In this document: piece by piece, positions 1-9,792 of the stretch
Layout: the number at the start of each line of letters is the position of its first letter
Position numbering within the stretch: position 1 is the stretch's first letter
NCBI GenBank assembly: GCA_945862165.1
Contig: CAMAXI010000001.1
Coordinates: 518,688-582,687 of the forward strand
Reading direction: 5' to 3'
Source: Chryseobacterium gleum
Lineage (GTDB): Bacteria; Bacteroidota; Bacteroidia; Flavobacteriales_D; Crocinitomicaceae
Length of the DNA: 64,000 nucleotides
Program-made: the position numbers and the translations under genes
Notes under the pieces: generated by a model
Seen by the model: the letters and a program-made list of their open reading frames with translations, nothing else
What the model was told of the DNA's origin: nothing
Database searches by the model: none

Positions 1-383
1 ACTGACCCAAAACTCACCTTCACTTCAGCAGAAGAAATTACCTTACCGCCTCCAATAATCGTTGGAGTTGTGACCCCCATTTTCGGAATCATTACAGAGA
101 CTGTATCCCTACATGAATTATCATTATTCACCCACACAAATGAAGAAATACCTTCCGGTAAAACTGAAACTGTCGTACTATTAATATTTGAATTTGCCAA
201 AATCCCACCTCCAGCGATTATTTTCCAAGAGCCGGGAACTTGAGATACAGACTGAAGAGATACATTACTATTACAAGTTTTAATATCGGCTCCAACACTA
301 CAAGCAGTATTATTTTGAGCAACTAAAGAAAAAGCACATTGAAAAACAAAAAATAAAACAACTAACTTTCTATAAAACAACAT
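1..383 (-). CDS. Exported protein, N-terminal part, cut by window edge
   Basis: Translating the minus strand from the ATG at 383 gives an open frame to the window edge. It begins with a typical Sec signal peptide (MLFYRKLVVLFFVFQC, then SLVAQNN with a likely cleavage after Ala-Gln). The mature part is rich in Ser, Thr, Asn and Val and contains several cysteines and an SFVWVNND segment. This looks like the repeated beta-sandwich modules of large adhesin-like or T9SS-exported proteins of Bacteroidota. The C-terminus lies outside the window, so a sorting domain cannot be checked. No specific function is recognised. It lies 15 bp downstream of the recQ stop, in the same orientation. Confidence 0.6.
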   Translation of the reverse strand, partial: MLFYRKLVVLFFVFQCAFSLVAQNNTACSVGADIKTCNSNVSLQSVSQVPGSWKIIAGGGILANSNINSTTVSVLPEGISSFVWVNNDNSCRDTVSVMIPKMGVTTPTIIGGGKVISSAEVKVSFGS

Positions 384-398
384 ACAAATGCTTTTATA

Positions 399-2585
399 CT
401 AATTTGCCATTTCGCTCATAAACTTAATACGCATTAAACGAAGTTCTTCTTCCGAATAATCGCCATCAAATTCTTTATAAGCCTCCTTTACATCATCTGT
501 TTGTGCCTCCGAGAAATAATCGTAAATCTCCTCTTGATTTTCAGGATCTAATAAGTCATTAATATAATAATTGATATTGACGCGGGTACCTGAAGATACA
601 ATCGCCTCAATTTCTTCAATCACCTCTTCTAAAGACTTTCCTTGTGCAGCACCAATATCCTCTAACGGTAATTTTCGGTCAATATTTTGAATTAATTGCA
701 CTTTCAATCCAGATTTATTAATTATTGATTTTACAACCATATCTTGTGGTCGTTCAACCTCATTTTCGTCTACATAGTTTTGTATCAACGCCAAAAAAGG
801 AGCTCCATATCGTGTCGCTTTACCATTCCCAACCCCCTGAATATTTGTTAATTCATCCATTGTTATAGGATATTGAAAACACATATCTTTCAAAGAAGGT
901 TCTTGAAAAATCACAAATGGAGGTATATTTCTTTGTTTGGAAATGGATTTTCTTAAATCTACTAATAAATCATATAAAACTTCATCAAATGCTCCATTAC
1001 TTTTTCCGCCGGAAACAATTACCTCATCTCCGTTTTCATCTGTATTAAAAACACGTTCTTTTATCAACATAAAAGAAATAGGATTTTTCACAAAGTCTCT
1101 CCCTTTTTCAGTCAATTTTAAAGTACCGTAAGTCTCAATATCTTTCGAGATCAATCCACCTACCAAAGATTGACGAATTACAGCATTCCAAAAATGCTCG
1201 TCTTTATAACTTCCTTTACCAAAATTTACTAACTGATCATGTTTGTAGGTTTTGATATCCGAAGTCAAATTACCAGAAATAAAAGCACAGACATGTTTTG
1301 CTTTTTGCATTTCCTGCAACTCTACTATCGCTTTTAACAATAATTCTACATGTTCCTTGCCCTCAGCACGTTCTCTTGGATGTTTGCAATTATCACACAT
1401 ACATTTACAATCTTCCTCTTGAAATTCCTCACCGAAATAATGTAAAATATATTTTCTGCGACAAACCGATGTCTCGGAATATGAAACCATTTCATGCAAT
1501 AATTGACGACCAATCTCTTGTTCAGAAACAGGTTTACCATGCAAAAATTTCTCTAGTTTTTCGATATCTTTATAACTATAAAAAACGACACACTCGCCTT
1601 CACCCCCATCGCGGCCCGCACGACCAGTTTCTTGGTAATAACTCTCTAAAGATTTAGGAATATCGTGGTGAATCACGAAGCGAACATCCGGCTTATCTAT
1701 CCCCATACCAAATGCAATGGTAGCTACAATAATACTTGTATCTTCCATCAAGAACATATCTTGGTGTTTACCACGAGTAGCAGCATCCAAACCAGCATGA
1801 TAAGGTAATGCGTTAATGCCATTCAATTGTAAAAGCTCAGAAAGCTCTTCTACCTTCTTTCTACTTAAACAATAAATGATACCTGACTTTCCTTGTTTAG
1901 ATCTTATATAACGAATAATTTCTTTCTCTACATCTACCTTTGGACGAATCTCGTAATATAAGTTATCACGATTAAAGGAAGATTTAAAAACGACAGCATC
2001 CAACATTGTTAAATTCTTTTGAATATCAAATTGAACTTTAGGTGTTGCTGTTGCAGTCAAAGCAATAATTGGAACACTCGAAATTTTTTCAAAAATATCC
2101 CTTAACCTTCTATATTCAGGTCTGAAATCATGTCCCCATTCCGAAATACAGTGTGCTTCATCGATGGCGAAAAACGAAATATCAACAGATGTTAAAAAAT
2201 CTATATTTTCTTGTTTTGTTAAGGATTCAGGAGCAACATACAATAATTTAGTATTTCCCTTTAGAATGTCTGTCTTAACCTTATTAATTTCTGTTTTAGT
2301 CAATGAAGAATTTAAAAAATGTGCAATATTCTCATCATCACTAATGTTTCTAATCGCATCCACCTGATTTTTCATCAAAGCAATCAAGGGAGAAACTACG
2401 ATTGCTGTACCTTCTGACAATAAAGCGGGTAATTGATAACAGAGAGACTTCCCGCCACCAGTTGGCATGATCACAAAAGTATTATTGCCATTTAATACGT
2501 TACTTATTATTTCTTCCTGCTTCCCTTTAAAGCTATCAAAACCAAAAAACGTGCGTAAAGCACCTTTTAGATCAACTTTTACCAT
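399..2585 (-). CDS. recQ: ATP-dependent DNA helicase RecQ
   Basis: A 3'-5' superfamily 2 DNA helicase used in recombination and fork repair. Walker A is PTGGGKS at residues 41-47 and the DEAH box is in AIDEAHCISEWGHDFRPEYR near residue 141. The helicase C motif ends with HHDIPKSLESYYQETGRAGR. The RQC zinc-binding cysteines lie around residues 375-400 (C-x-R-K then CKCMCDNC). An HRDC domain sits around residues 525-605 (NIQGVGNGKATRYG). The length of 728 aa fits RecQ proteins of Bacteroidota, which carry an extra C-terminal stretch. Transcribed away from tatC. A near-consensus -7 motif (TACCTTTA) lies about 30 nt upstream of the start. Confidence 0.96.
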   Translation of the reverse strand: MVKVDLKGALRTFFGFDSFKGKQEEIISNVLNGNNTFVIMPTGGGKSLCYQLPALLSEGTAIVVSPLIALMKNQVDAIRNISDDENIAHFLNSSLTKTEINKVKTDILKGNTKLLYVAPESLTKQENIDFLTSVDISFFAIDEAHCISEWGHDFRPEYRRLRDIFEKISSVPIIALTATATPKVQFDIQKNLTMLDAVVFKSSFNRDNLYYEIRPKVDVEKEIIRYIRSKQGKSGIIYCLSRKKVEELSELLQLNGINALPYHAGLDAATRGKHQDMFLMEDTSIIVATIAFGMGIDKPDVRFVIHHDIPKSLESYYQETGRAGRDGGEGECVVFYSYKDIEKLEKFLHGKPVSEQEIGRQLLHEMVSYSETSVCRRKYILHYFGEEFQEEDCKCMCDNCKHPRERAEGKEHVELLLKAIVELQEMQKAKHVCAFISGNLTSDIKTYKHDQLVNFGKGSYKDEHFWNAVIRQSLVGGLISKDIETYGTLKLTEKGRDFVKNPISFMLIKERVFNTDENGDEVIVSGGKSNGAFDEVLYDLLVDLRKSISKQRNIPPFVIFQEPSLKDMCFQYPITMDELTNIQGVGNGKATRYGAPFLALIQNYVDENEVERPQDMVVKSIINKSGLKVQLIQNIDRKLPLEDIGAAQGKSLEEVIEEIEAIVSSGTRVNINYYINDLLDPENQEEIYDYFSEAQTDDVKEAYKEFDGDYSEEELRLMRIKFMSEMAN

Positions 2586-2928
2586 TACCTCGATTTAAAT
2601 AAACTTGTAATTAAAGGTACGAAAAAATCTAGTTAAAACAACAATCCAAACTAAATTAAAATCAGAGTCAATAAAGTGAGTTTTGATTTAAACAATCTGT
2701 TTCATTAATTATCTTTAACAATAAGAAGTTGGTGTCTAATTAAAAACACTACAGAAAAACAATTAGTTATATATCTGCATAAATACGCCTATTCAAATCT
2801 TTGAAAATAATATAAGACTTGTTGAATTTGGAATATTGCGTAATCAAGAATTGAAAAATCTATATTTCAAATTAAAAAATCCACTCCAAATAGACACATA
2901 ACAAGAATAGATATTACTTTTGTTTTTA
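2586..2928. other. Intergenic region between divergent recQ and tatC
   Basis: About 340 bp of very AT-rich DNA between two divergent genes. It should hold the promoters of both. Apart from the -7 motif next to tatC, I see no gene, RNA or strong hairpin in it. Confidence 0.5.
2915..2922 (+). promoter_or_regulatory. Bacteroidota -7 box (TACTTTTG) for tatC-lptB
   Basis: Matches the TAnnTTTG consensus recognised by the Bacteroidota primary sigma factor. It ends six bases before the ATG at 2929, so the transcript would have almost no leader. No convincing -33 TTG at the expected spacing is obvious. Confidence 0.5.
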
Positions 2929-3714
2929 ATGGAAGAAAAATCTACAATGTCATTTTTAGACCATCTGGAAGAATTAAGATGGAGATTAGTACGCGCAGCT
3001 ATTGCTGTCCTAATTTTTACAGTGATTTTATGGATGTACCAAGAATGGATTATTGAAAATCTATTCCTATCTATGAAAAATGCAAACTTTATCACCTACA
3101 GATATATGTGTTCGTGGTTTGGTGTTTGCACTCCTGAAATCCCTGTGAAGATGCAAAGCACAACGATGGCGGGTCAATTCTCATACGCATTGATGATGTC
3201 GATTATGGGTGGACTCGTACTTGCATTTCCTTATGTTTTTTATCAAATTTGGTCTTTTATAAAACCTGGATTAAAACAAAAAGAGAAATCTGCAGTCAAA
3301 GGAATTGTTTTTTACGTCTCTGTTTTATTTTTTATAGGAATTCTGTTTGGATATTTTATTGTATCCCCTTTGTGTGTACAGTTTTTCGGAACCTATCAAA
3401 TATCTAAAAAGATAGACAATATCTTTACGATTAACTCGTATATGAGCACAATAATTTCCACGGTATTCTATTCTGGACTATTATTTTTAATGCCAGTAAT
3501 TGCCTATCTTTTTGCTAAAATCGGAATTATTACCGCAGCATTTTTGAGAAAATATCGAAAACACTCCGTTGTTGGCGTTTTGATACTATCTGCTGTCATA
3601 ACACCTCCTGACATGTTGAGTCAAATCATTGTTTCTATCCCTATTTTAATACTATACGAAATTAGTATTCTTGTTACTGCAAGAGTGAATAAAAAACAAG
3701 CACAAGAAGCATAA
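2929..3714 (+). CDS. tatC: Twin-arginine translocase subunit TatC
   Basis: Integral membrane component of the Tat pathway that recognises twin-arginine signal peptides on folded proteins. The N-terminus [14 protein letters not shown] is the characteristic TatC signature. About six hydrophobic segments follow, and the conserved region [16 protein letters not shown] is present. The final loop and helix contain the conserved [11 protein letters not shown]. The frame stays open upstream to a TTG at 2920, but the ATG at 2929 fits the family better and lies just after the -7 box. The stop overlaps the lptB start by one base, indicating translational coupling. No tatA is visible nearby. Confidence 0.95.
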   Translation: MEEKSTMSFLDHLEELRWRLVRAAIAVLIFTVILWMYQEWIIENLFLSMKNANFITYRYMCSWFGVCTPEIPVKMQSTTMAGQFSYALMMSIMGGLVLAFPYVFYQIWSFIKPGLKQKEKSAVKGIVFYVSVLFFIGILFGYFIVSPLCVQFFGTYQISKKIDNIFTINSYMSTIISTVFYSGLLFLMPVIAYLFAKIGIITAAFLRKYRKHSVVGVLILSAVITPPDMLSQIIVSIPILILYEISILVTARVNKKQAQEA

Positions 3715-4439
3715 TGTTATTACACACTGAAGAAATACGAAAATCATACAAAGGCCGAAAGGTGGTTGATGGCGTTACCGTAACTGTAAATCAAGGAGAA
3801 ATAGTTGGATTACTTGGACCAAACGGTGCTGGCAAAACAACCTCGTTTTACATGACTGTTGGTTTAGTTAAACCAGATTCTGGAAAGGTTTTTTTAGACG
3901 ATTTAGACATTACCAATTACCCAATGTATAAACGCGCGCAATTAGGTATCGGGTATTTGCCACAAGAAATTTCTGTCTTCCGAAAATTAAGTGTTGAAGA
4001 TAATATTTTAGCAATATTGGAATTAACCAAATTAACTAAAACAGAACAAAAAGAACGTTTAGAACAACTTTTAGAAGAATTTAGTTTAACGCATGTTAGA
4101 AAAAACCTAGGAAATCGATTATCTGGTGGTGAAAAACGAAGAACAGAAATAGCACGTGCCTTGGCTACCAATCCTAAATTTGTATTGTTAGACGAGCCAT
4201 TTGCAGGCGTAGATCCAATAGCTGTTGAAGACATTCAGAGTATCATTTCAGAGCTTAAACAAAAGAACATTGGTGTTTTAATAACAGACCACAATGTACA
4301 AGAAACCCTCTCTATTACAGACAGGGCGTATTTACTATTTGAAGGTAAAATATTAAAATCAGGAACAGCAGAGGAATTAGCGTCTGACGAACAAGTGCGT
4401 AAGGTGTATTTAGGACAGAATTTTGTGTTACGGAAATAA
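3714..4439 (+). CDS. lptB: LPS export ABC transporter ATP-binding protein LptB
   Basis: Cytoplasmic ATPase that powers LPS extraction from the inner membrane together with LptF/LptG. Walker A is GPNGAGKTT around residue 35. The LptB-type Q-loop region is [19 protein letters not shown], the signature is [15 protein letters not shown] and Walker B is [12 protein letters not shown]. Its 241 aa is the normal LptB length. It is coupled to tatC by a one-base overlap of stop and start codons. The partner permeases are not in this window. Confidence 0.95.
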   Translation: MLLHTEEIRKSYKGRKVVDGVTVTVNQGEIVGLLGPNGAGKTTSFYMTVGLVKPDSGKVFLDDLDITNYPMYKRAQLGIGYLPQEISVFRKLSVEDNILAILELTKLTKTEQKERLEQLLEEFSLTHVRKNLGNRLSGGEKRRTEIARALATNPKFVLLDEPFAGVDPIAVEDIQSIISELKQKNIGVLITDHNVQETLSITDRAYLLFEGKILKSGTAEELASDEQVRKVYLGQNFVLRK

Positions 4440-4450
4440 CAAAAAAGTAA

Positions 4451-4591
4451 TTATTTTTTCGCTAAATCACCGGTAGTTTGTTGTAAACTTCCGTATGCAT
4501 CACATTTACTACTATGTTTAGTCGCACCACAAGCAGTAAGAACAACAGATAACAACAGGCTAACAGCAAAAAAAGTAACGATTTTTCTCAT
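4451..4591 (-). CDS. Small lipoprotein of unknown function (46 aa)
   Basis: The frame opens further upstream, but the ATG at 4591 gives a textbook lipoprotein signal: MRKIVTFFAVSLLLSVVLTAC with the lipobox LTAC at residues 18-21. The mature part is only about 26 residues (CGATKHSSKCDAYGSLQQTT...). A -7 box lies 20 nt upstream. Its role is unknown. Confidence 0.7.
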   Translation of the reverse strand: MRKIVTFFAVSLLLSVVLTACGATKHSSKCDAYGSLQQTTGDLAKK

Positions 4592-4611
4592 TTGTAAAAT
4601 AATTAGTTGCA

Positions 4612-4619
4612 CAAAAATA
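4612..4619 (-). promoter_or_regulatory. -7 box (TATTTTTG) for the small lipoprotein
   Basis: Exact TAnnTTTG match on the minus strand, about 20 nt upstream of the ATG at 4591. This supports that start over the longer frame. Confidence 0.5.
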
Positions 4620-4692
4620 GAATTAATATATAAATTAAACAACTCTTTCGTTTATTTGATAGATTAATATCTTAAAATATCCAAACAGGTAT

Positions 4693-6390
4693 ATGAAAAT
4701 TGTACTTATTTCGTTCTGTATCCTCTGCTATTCTGTCGTTAGTAGTCAATCTAACTATGTACTAACGTATAATTCTACATTAAAACTTCCATTTAAAACT
4801 ATTCAAAATCACTTTAAAGATAGTTTAGAATTAAAAGTTTATTTAACAAAACTTCGCACAAAAGCGATAGAAAAAGGGTATCTCTTATTCTCCATCGATT
4901 CATTAATTTGTTCCCAAAAAGATGCTAGAACAAATTTTTATGTTGGACCAAAATTCAAAAGACTATTCCTTTCAATAGATCAAAACCAACGTAAATACAT
5001 TGCTAATTCAACCGCAGCTGTTGAAAAAATGATTAGTAAAAATGCATTTACGCCTAAAAATGTAGCTGTAATTTTACAACAAATTGAAAATAATCTACTT
5101 AACAAAGGTTATCCATTTGCAAGTGTTCGATTAGACAGTATACATTTTCAAAACGACGATTTATTTGCACATTTACACATCGAAGAAAATAAAAGAATTA
5201 CCTGGGGAGAATTAGTTATAAAGGGTAATGCATCAATAAATAACAAATTAATTCAATCCTATATTCAGATTCAGCTTGGTGATTTATTTCGAGAGGAACA
5301 ATTACAAAACATATCAAAACAGCTCAATCATATTCCTTTTATTACAGAGACGAAACCACTAGAATTATTGTTCCAAGAAGACAAAGTAGATCTCTACCTC
5401 TATTTGACCACAAAACCTGTAAGTTTAATCACTGGAGTACTTGGCTTACAACCGACAACAAAAAACAACACAACATCCTATGCACTTACCGGAGATATTC
5501 GCGCAAAATTAGTTAACAGCTTAAAAAAAGGAGAAAGTTTTGATTTACAATGGAAAAACTTACAAGCAAACACCCAATTATTAAAAACGAATATTTCTTT
5601 CCCTTCCATCTTACGAAGTACATTTGGACTTGAAGGTCAATTTCAATTATTTAAAAAAGATACCACCTTCCTAGAATTAAAATCGGCACTTGCTATTCAA
5701 TACTTATTATCCAATGGAAATACCTTGAAGATGTTTTATCGTAATTATCAATCTTCCTTATTATCAAACGGACAATCTACTGCTGTAAGTTCAAATTTAG
5801 CAAATGTGAGTACGAATTATTATGGTCTATCACTTCAAAAACAAACCATCGATTATCTTCCTTGCCCAACAAAAGGGTATATTATTCAATTAGAAGGTGC
5901 GCTTGGACTTCGAAATAAAAAAGACTCTATATTCAAAACTAACACAAAAACAACCACTGCGAAAATAGACTTCTTATTTAACCTATATTATGCTTTATAT
6001 AAAAGACATATTCTTAAGTTTAATAGTGCTTCGGAAGTATTGTTTGCCCCATCGTATGCGAGAAATGAACTAGTTAGATTTGGCGGAATGGCCTCACAAC
6101 GTGGTTTCAAAGAAGAGGAACTACGTGCAACATCTCGCGTATTAATTGCTTTTGAATATCGCTTTTTATTAGATCAAAATTCCTTTTTATTTTTATTTTT
6201 TGATCAAAGCTGGTATGAAAATAAAATCGCTTTAACGCGAAGAGATACCCCGTATGGATTTGGTGGCGGATTGACATTTGGAACACCATTAGGAATGTTT
6301 TCCATTTCCTATGCGCTAGGCAAACAACTAACTAACCCGATTTTAATTAGCAATGGGAATATCCATTTTGGATACACTTCTTATTTTTAA
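4693..6390 (+). CDS. Omp85/BamA-TamA-like outer membrane protein
   Basis: The signal peptide MKIVLISFCILCYSVVSSQS is followed by POTRA-like repeats to about residue 250 and a C-terminal beta-barrel with the Omp85 surface-antigen features. The segment FGGMASQRGFKEEEL resembles the conserved VRGF/Y-type lid-lock motif. The protein ends in an aromatic residue (HFGYTSYF), as barrel proteins do. At 565 aa it is shorter than BamA, so a TamA-like or other accessory Omp85 role is more likely than the essential BamA. It converges with the mlaF-like gene. Confidence 0.8.
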   Translation: MKIVLISFCILCYSVVSSQSNYVLTYNSTLKLPFKTIQNHFKDSLELKVYLTKLRTKAIEKGYLLFSIDSLICSQKDARTNFYVGPKFKRLFLSIDQNQRKYIANSTAAVEKMISKNAFTPKNVAVILQQIENNLLNKGYPFASVRLDSIHFQNDDLFAHLHIEENKRITWGELVIKGNASINNKLIQSYIQIQLGDLFREEQLQNISKQLNHIPFITETKPLELLFQEDKVDLYLYLTTKPVSLITGVLGLQPTTKNNTTSYALTGDIRAKLVNSLKKGESFDLQWKNLQANTQLLKTNISFPSILRSTFGLEGQFQLFKKDTTFLELKSALAIQYLLSNGNTLKMFYRNYQSSLLSNGQSTAVSSNLANVSTNYYGLSLQKQTIDYLPCPTKGYIIQLEGALGLRNKKDSIFKTNTKTTTAKIDFLFNLYYALYKRHILKFNSASEVLFAPSYARNELVRFGGMASQRGFKEEELRATSRVLIAFEYRFLLDQNSFLFLFFDQSWYENKIALTRRDTPYGFGGGLTFGTPLGMFSISYALGKQLTNPILISNGNIHFGYTSYF

Positions 6391-6401
6391 GCCTTTTGAA
6401 A

Positions 6402-7163
6402 CTAAAGCTCATTTAGTTTACCCTTTATTTGCTTCATAAATTTTGAAGCATATACAAAGTCAATTACCTCTGGATTATTTGTCTTGATAATTTCTTCTTT
6501 AGTCCCTGACCACCAATTTTTCCCTTGGTGCATAAAAGAAATCGTATCCCCTATTTCAATCACACTGTTCATATCGTGCGTAATGACAATGGTAGTGGTC
6601 TTAAAATCATGGGTAATTTCCTGAATTAATGCATCTATCAATATAGAAGTTTTAGGATCTAATCCTGAATTTGGTTCATCACAAAAAAGATAATTAGGAT
6701 TCATAACAATCGCACGAGCAATGGCAACACGCTTCTGCATTCCACCACTACATTCCGATGGAAATAAATTATTACGGCCACTTAAATTAACACGTTCTAA
6801 ACAGAAATCAACTTGTTTTTGTTGTTCCCCTAATGTCATTTTGGTAAACATTTGCAAGGGAAAGCGGATATTATCCTCCACAGTCATAGAGTCAAATAAG
6901 GCAGCACCTTGAAAAAGCATCCCAATTTGTTTTCGAATTCCACGCATGGCTTTTTTATCCATCGTGCAAAAATCCGAACCATTATATAATATTTGACCAG
7001 AATTAACTGGATGTAATCCAACAATACATTTGGCAAGCACAGATTTTCCTTGCCCGGAAGAACCAATAATTAAATTAACTTTACCTTTCTCGAAGTTTAC
7101 ATTGACATTATCTAAAACCAAATGCTTTCCAAACTTCTTACTAACCCCTTTAACTTCTATCAT
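6402..7163 (-). CDS. MlaF-like phospholipid/organic solvent ABC transporter ATPase
   Basis: ABC ATPase of the MlaF (Mkl/Ttg2A) type, which drives lipid traffic between inner and outer membranes with an MlaE permease and an MCE protein. Walker A is GSSGQGKSVL, the signature is CSGGMQKRVAIARAI and Walker B is YLFCDEPNSGLDP. The conserved GMLFQGAALFDSMTVEDNI segment, typical of MlaF, is present. The start overlaps the mlaE-like stop as ATGA, so the two are co-translated. No MCE-domain gene is adjacent in this window. Confidence 0.92.
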   Translation of the reverse strand: MIEVKGVSKKFGKHLVLDNVNVNFEKGKVNLIIGSSGQGKSVLAKCIVGLHPVNSGQILYNGSDFCTMDKKAMRGIRKQIGMLFQGAALFDSMTVEDNIRFPLQMFTKMTLGEQQKQVDFCLERVNLSGRNNLFPSECSGGMQKRVAIARAIVMNPNYLFCDEPNSGLDPKTSILIDALIQEITHDFKTTTIVITHDMNSVIEIGDTISFMHQGKNWWSGTKEEIIKTNNPEVIDFVYASKFMKQIKGKLNEL

Positions 7164-7906
7164 TTTAATAAAAACATTTGGGTGATAAAAAAATTAGCTA
7201 TAAGAATAGCTACACTGCTATTAACGACAGCTTTCGTAGACGAACGACCAACATCGATAGCTCCTCCCTTTGTATAATAACCATAGAAAGAAGAAATAGA
7301 AACAATTAAAAAAGCAAATACTACTGACTTTGAAAGCGCATAAGTAATATCACTTACTTTAAAAAAGGAACGCAAACCAAATATATACGTATCCATCGAC
7401 GACAAACCAGATCCTAATAAAGCCAATCCACCACCAAGTAAACTTAAACCAATAGAAAAGGTAACCAACAAAGGGAAAAATACAATCGCAGCAGTAATTT
7501 TAGGTAGCACTAAATAGTTCAAGGAATTTACCCCCATAATTTCGAGCGCATCAATCTGTTCGGTGACACGCATCATCCCTACTTCAGAAGATACATTAGA
7601 ACCTACTTTTCCAGCTAATATTAAAGAGATAATGGTAGGTGAAAATTCTAGAATGGTACTAGAACGTGTAATATAACCAATTGTATAGGCTGGTAAATAA
7701 GGCAAATCCATATTTGCTGCAGTTTGAAGTGAAATAACTCCACCCATAAAAACAGACATCAACATTACGATAGGAAAAGATTCTACACCTATTAACTGAA
7801 TTTCTTCCAGGAAACGTTTCCAAAATATTTTAAATTTTTGAGGTTTGGAAAAAACCAACCACATCATTCCAGAATAACGTCCAATATTTGCTATAATTCG
7901 TAACAT
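7160..7906 (-). CDS. MlaE-like ABC transporter permease
   Basis: Permease of the MlaE family with about five or six hydrophobic helices. The conserved family core is visible: ESFPIVMLMSVFMGGVISLQ and LAGKVGSNVSSEVGMMRVTE, followed by QIDALEIMGVNSLNYLVLPK. I chose the ATG at 7906 (MLRIIANIGRYSG), which matches the usual N-terminus. The frame continues to a TTG at 7945, which would add 13 residues. It is translationally coupled to the downstream ATPase. Confidence 0.9.
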   Translation of the reverse strand: MLRIIANIGRYSGMMWLVFSKPQKFKIFWKRFLEEIQLIGVESFPIVMLMSVFMGGVISLQTAANMDLPYLPAYTIGYITRSSTILEFSPTIISLILAGKVGSNVSSEVGMMRVTEQIDALEIMGVNSLNYLVLPKITAAIVFFPLLVTFSIGLSLLGGGLALLGSGLSSMDTYIFGLRSFFKVSDITYALSKSVVFAFLIVSISSFYGYYTKGGAIDVGRSSTKAVVNSSVAILIANFFITQMFLLK

Positions 7907-7986
7907 CTCTGCTAATTTAAGAGATAATTTTAATACTTGTTTCAAAAAAGATGGAAACTGAACGATAAAAAAGTTGTTTTCTTCCT

Positions 7987-7994
7987 TAACTTTG
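7987..7994 (+). promoter_or_regulatory. -7 box (TAACTTTG) for the SprT-like gene
   Basis: Exact TAnnTTTG match ending eight bases before the GTG at 8003. It lies inside the longer open frame that begins at 7937, so it argues for the downstream GTG start. Confidence 0.5.
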
Positions 7995-8002
7995 TTTTAA
8001 TC

Positions 8003-8632
8003 GTGGAGAAATTAACCGCAAAAGATAAAATCCAACAACAACTTAAACAGTTTCTTCCAGAAGGATTTGAGGAAATGATTGCTGACTTATTGTTTAGTGC
8101 TCATATACAATTTAAAATTGTTAAGCCTAGAAATACCAAACTAGGAGACTATCGTCCAGCGCACTCAGGAAAACCGCATCGAATTACCGTGAATGGAAAT
8201 TTAAATAAATTTTCATTTTTAATTACTACCGTGCACGAGTTCGCACATCTTACCACGTATTTAGAATTTGGAAGAAGTGTTTCTCCACACGGAAATGAAT
8301 GGAAAAATCACTATCGAAAATTACTAATACCGGTTTTAGATAAAAAAATACTTCCTAAAGACATTGAAAATGCTTTGATCAACTCTTTGGTAAACACCAA
8401 AGCATCCTCCTGTGCTGACATACCATTAATGCGCGTATTAAAAAACTACGATAAACAAAATGAATCGTTCGTTTTTATTGAGGACATTGAAAAAAATGCA
8501 CATTTCATGCTACAAGGAAAAGAATTTATCAAAGGAGAATTAAGACGTAAACGCTTTTTATGTGAAGATGTTTCCACTAAAAAAAAATACCTGATTCATA
8601 CTTTGGCTGAAGTAATTCCTATATTTGAATAA
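8003..8632 (+). CDS. SprT-like zinc metalloprotease-type protein
   Basis: Contains a zinc-dependent HExxH motif in VHEFAHLTTYLEFGR and a following conserved His in SPHGNEWKNHYRKLL, the pattern of SprT-like domains. In eukaryotes related SPRTN/Spartan proteins digest DNA-protein crosslinks; the bacterial role is unclear. The frame opens at 7937, but the GTG at 8003 follows a -7 box and removes an unlikely N-terminal extension, giving 209 aa. The gene for mannose-1-phosphate guanylyltransferase follows after 17 bp, so the two are probably co-transcribed. Confidence 0.85.
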   Translation: MEKLTAKDKIQQQLKQFLPEGFEEMIADLLFSAHIQFKIVKPRNTKLGDYRPAHSGKPHRITVNGNLNKFSFLITTVHEFAHLTTYLEFGRSVSPHGNEWKNHYRKLLIPVLDKKILPKDIENALINSLVNTKASSCADIPLMRVLKNYDKQNESFVFIEDIEKNAHFMLQGKEFIKGELRRKRFLCEDVSTKKKYLIHTLAEVIPIFE

Positions 8633-8649
8633 TAAATACAAACTTTTTA

Positions 8650-9735
8650 ATGGAAAATAATTATTGCGTAATAATGGCAGGCGGTGTTGGCAGTCGTTTT
8701 TGGCCAATGTCAACACCTCAAAAACCAAAACAATTTTTAGACGTTCTGGGTATCGGTAAATCGTTACTTCAAATGACTTTCGAACGACTATGTAACATTG
8801 CTCCAAAAGAAAATATCTTCATTGTAACAAACGAAGGATATGTAGATTTAGTTAAAGAACAATTACCATCCATTGAAATAAATCGTATCTTAACAGAACC
8901 GAAACGTAAAAATACAGCACCATGTATTGCGTATGCAGCTGCAAAAATTTATGATCTGAATCCGAATGCGACTTTAGTTGTAGCGCCTTCAGACCACTTA
9001 ATTCTAAAAGAAGAGAAATTTACTTCGATCGTAAATATCGCAATCACGCAAGCAAATTCTGACGAACGACTTGTAACACTTGGTATCCAACCGTCTCGAC
9101 CTGATACTGGATATGGTTATATCGAATTCGAAGAAGTAGGAGATATGATTGGTGGTGAAGTCAAAGAAGTCAAACATTTTAGAGAAAAACCAAACAAAGA
9201 ATTAGCTGAACTATTTGTGAAAGCTGGTAATTTCTATTGGAATTCGGGAATATTTATTTGGAAAGCATCCTCCATTTTAAATGCACTAAAAAAATTCAAC
9301 AATTCATTATACGAACTTTTTAGCCCTGAAAATGGATTTTACAACACATCAAATGAGCAAGATAAAGTAAATCATTGTTTTCATGTTTGTGAAGATATTT
9401 CAATCGATTTTGCAGTGATGGAACATGCGAAAAATGTGGATGTTGTTCTTGCAAATTTTGATTGGTCCGATCTTGGAACATGGGGGAGTTTATATACGCA
9501 TTTAGACAAAGACTATAATGGAAATGCTGTAATAGGAGAACATGTACACATGATAAACTCCAGCAATTGTATCGTAAATTTACCTTCAAATAAGCTAGCT
9601 TTAATTGAAGGGATGAACAATTACATCATTGTTGAATCAGACAATATGTTGATGATTTTAAATAAATCCGACGAGCAAAATATTAAAGAATATATGTTCG
9701 CTTTAAAAGAAAAAAGTCCAACTCTTTTTAAATAA
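8650..9735 (+). CDS. Mannose-1-phosphate guanylyltransferase
   Basis: Makes GDP-mannose from GTP and mannose-1-phosphate for surface polysaccharides. The nucleotide-binding signature MAGGVGSRFWPMSTPQKPKQ is at residues 10-29, followed by APSDHLI and the conserved FREKPNKE. The region GNFYWNSGIFIWK is typical of ManC/AlgA-type enzymes. It has 361 aa and only the pyrophosphorylase domain; the phosphomannose isomerase half of bifunctional versions is absent. A strong terminator follows. Confidence 0.93.
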   Translation: MENNYCVIMAGGVGSRFWPMSTPQKPKQFLDVLGIGKSLLQMTFERLCNIAPKENIFIVTNEGYVDLVKEQLPSIEINRILTEPKRKNTAPCIAYAAAKIYDLNPNATLVVAPSDHLILKEEKFTSIVNIAITQANSDERLVTLGIQPSRPDTGYGYIEFEEVGDMIGGEVKEVKHFREKPNKELAELFVKAGNFYWNSGIFIWKASSILNALKKFNNSLYELFSPENGFYNTSNEQDKVNHCFHVCEDISIDFAVMEHAKNVDVVLANFDWSDLGTWGSLYTHLDKDYNGNAVIGEHVHMINSSNCIVNLPSNKLALIEGMNNYIIVESDNMLMILNKSDEQNIKEYMFALKEKSPTLFK

Positions 9736-9755
9736 AAGTACTATCGAAGAATTAT

Positions 9756-9783
9756 CGCTCAACCTATGTTGGGCGTTTTTTTT
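9756..9783 (+). terminator. Rho-independent terminator after the guanylyltransferase gene
   Basis: An 8-bp stem (CGCTCAAC with GTTGGGCG, one G-T pair), a 4-nt loop and eight T residues follow the gene. It also separates it from the convergent B12-type operon. Confidence 0.85.
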
Positions 9784-9792
9784 GAATAAAAA

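Noticed and set aside
1346..1540. Open frames overlapping recQ on both strands.
   Set aside because: They have no recognisable protein features and lie fully inside a well-supported gene.
2844..3095. An 83-codon minus-strand frame overlapping the start of tatC.
   Set aside because: It covers the tatC promoter and first codons and shows no protein family features.
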